Below the pieces are notes generated by a model. The model searched no databases. It was given only the letters and a program-made list of their open reading frames with translations, and was not told where the DNA came from. A stretch of 64,000 bases of DNA from JBNKVT01 sp050299335 (GTDB lineage: Bacteria; Pseudomonadota; Alphaproteobacteria; Rhodobacterales; Rhodobacteraceae): positions 62,001 to 126,000 of the forward strand of contig JBNKVT010000021.1 in assembly GCA_050299335.1 (NCBI GenBank), written 5' to 3'. The position numbers were made by a program, and so were the translations under genes. Within the stretch, counting starts at the first letter, position 1, and each line of letters opens with the position of its first letter. Shown here one piece after another: positions 63,522-64,000 of the stretch.

Positions 63522-64000
63522 TCACAGCCTAACCGAGTCGATGCCGCGGATAAACTCCCCGATCGGGCGCCAGACCGTTTCTTCGGCCTTCGATCCTGCA
63601 ACCATCGCCACATGGCCCAACGGCACCGACAGATGCGCGGCATCCGTGATCGTCGCGGCCAGAGGTCCGGCCTCCGCGGGCGGAGCGATTCGGTCGGCGG
63701 TGCCGGTGACCACCAGAGACGGGACCGCGATGCGCCCGGGATTGACCCGCTCGCCCATCAGCCGCCAACGCCCCTCGGCGGGAGAGTCGCGAAGCTGCCA
63801 GTCCACCATCACATCGGCGGCCAGCGGCCCGGCCAGCGGCACCCCGTCGGCGAGCCAGTCCTCAAGGGCGACGAAGACCCGGGCGGCGTCGCTGTCGGGG
63901 TCCATCGCGGCGAAGCGGCGGAACTTGCGGGCGGCCTGGATCGGGTTGATGGCGGCGAAGAGGCCTTGCAGGATTTCGACCGGCACCAGCCCGAACACCT
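63522..64000 (-). CDS. alpha/beta-hydrolase, PhaC-like (3' part only)
   Basis: The C-terminal 159 or more residues of a protein whose 5' end is beyond the window. The visible part has the hydrolase cap and core: VPSLVVTGTADRIAPP (the strand with the acid residue) and VPLGHVAMVAGSKAEETVWRPIGEFI with the catalytic His. This C-terminal pattern resembles PHA synthases and related hydrolases, and it is beside phaA-phaB. The nucleophile region is not in view, so synthase versus depolymerase or other hydrolase cannot be decided. Confidence 0.75.
   Translation of the reverse strand, partial: VFGLVPVEILQGLFAAINPIQAARKFRRFAAMDPDSDAARVFVALEDWLADGVPLAGPLAADVMVDWQLRDSPAEGRWRLMGERVNPGRIAVPSLVVTGTADRIAPPAEAGPLAATITDAAHLSVPLGHVAMVAGSKAEETVWRPIGEFIRGIDSVRL

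Overview
The window is high-GC DNA (roughly two thirds G+C by eye) from an alphaproteobacterium, most probably family Rhodobacteraceae/Paracoccaceae (roseobacter group). The gene families that point there are ccmABCDG cytochrome c maturation, an aa3-type ctaD, an Entner-Doudoroff block, phaAB, a DgcN/DgcA pair, many short YdcH/DUF2007/DUF985/DUF2244 proteins, and several palindromic intergenic repeats typical of that family. The assignment rests on gene content and style, not on a database search.

Layout. 0.1-2.5 kb: LacI regulator, VOC protein and aldo/keto reductase, bracketed by inverted repeat modules. 2.5-3.8 kb: a gene-free mosaic repeat. 3.8-10.3 kb (minus strand): a PAS-GGDEF-EAL protein, then an apparent D-amino-acid operon dgcN-dgcA-ankyrin protein-class IV aminotransferase. 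10.7-12.8 kb: secG and pyrG. 12.9-16.4 kb: sugar transferase, tyrosine autokinase/chain-length protein and a phosphatase (surface polysaccharide). 16.6-25.0 kb: a 2320-residue reducing type I PKS followed directly by an alpha-oxoamine synthase, the most distinctive locus here. 25.0-27.3 kb: a small secreted protein, a candidate sRNA, two tiny lipoproteins and REP-like repeats. 27.3-32.6 kb: ccmG-D-C, a second PAS-GGDEF-EAL gene, then ccmB-A. 33.0-35.7 kb: acnA. 35.8-36.5 kb: a Phd/PemK-type toxin-antitoxin pair. 36.8-44.8 kb: pgi, eda, PPOX flavoprotein, edd, zwf, a PfkB kinase and a Cys-rich protein. 44.8-49.7 kb: small hypotheticals, a lower-GC orphan, a slipin, two tRNA-like sequences, a second copy of the mosaic repeat, and a DUF2244 protein. 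49.8-52.0 kb: a ctaD C-terminal fragment beside full-length ctaD. 52.2-54.9 kb: HugZ-like protein, CAP lipoprotein, L,D-transpeptidase and a small membrane protein. 55.1-59.7 kb: GFA protein, DUF985, eno, polyprenyl diphosphate synthase, DUF2007, a methyltransferase and YdcH. 59.8-64.0 kb: DMT transporter, glutamine amidotransferase, phaB, phaA and the 3' part of a PhaC-like hydrolase.

How the genes work together. Central carbon flow (zwf, edd, eda, pgi, eno, acnA) and carbon storage (phaA, phaB) sit beside aerobic respiration (ccm, ctaD). Specialised functions are the PKS/oxoamine synthase pair, predicted to make a long-chain amino-ketone; D-glutamate catabolism (dgcN, dgcA); polysaccharide export control; and two paralogous c-di-GMP enzymes. 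The least explained signals are a roughly 400-bp inverted-repeat element present at about 3 kb and 49 kb, a putative anti-Shine-Dalgarno sRNA near 25.9 kb, the retained ctaD fragment, and two irregular tandem tRNA-like sequences.
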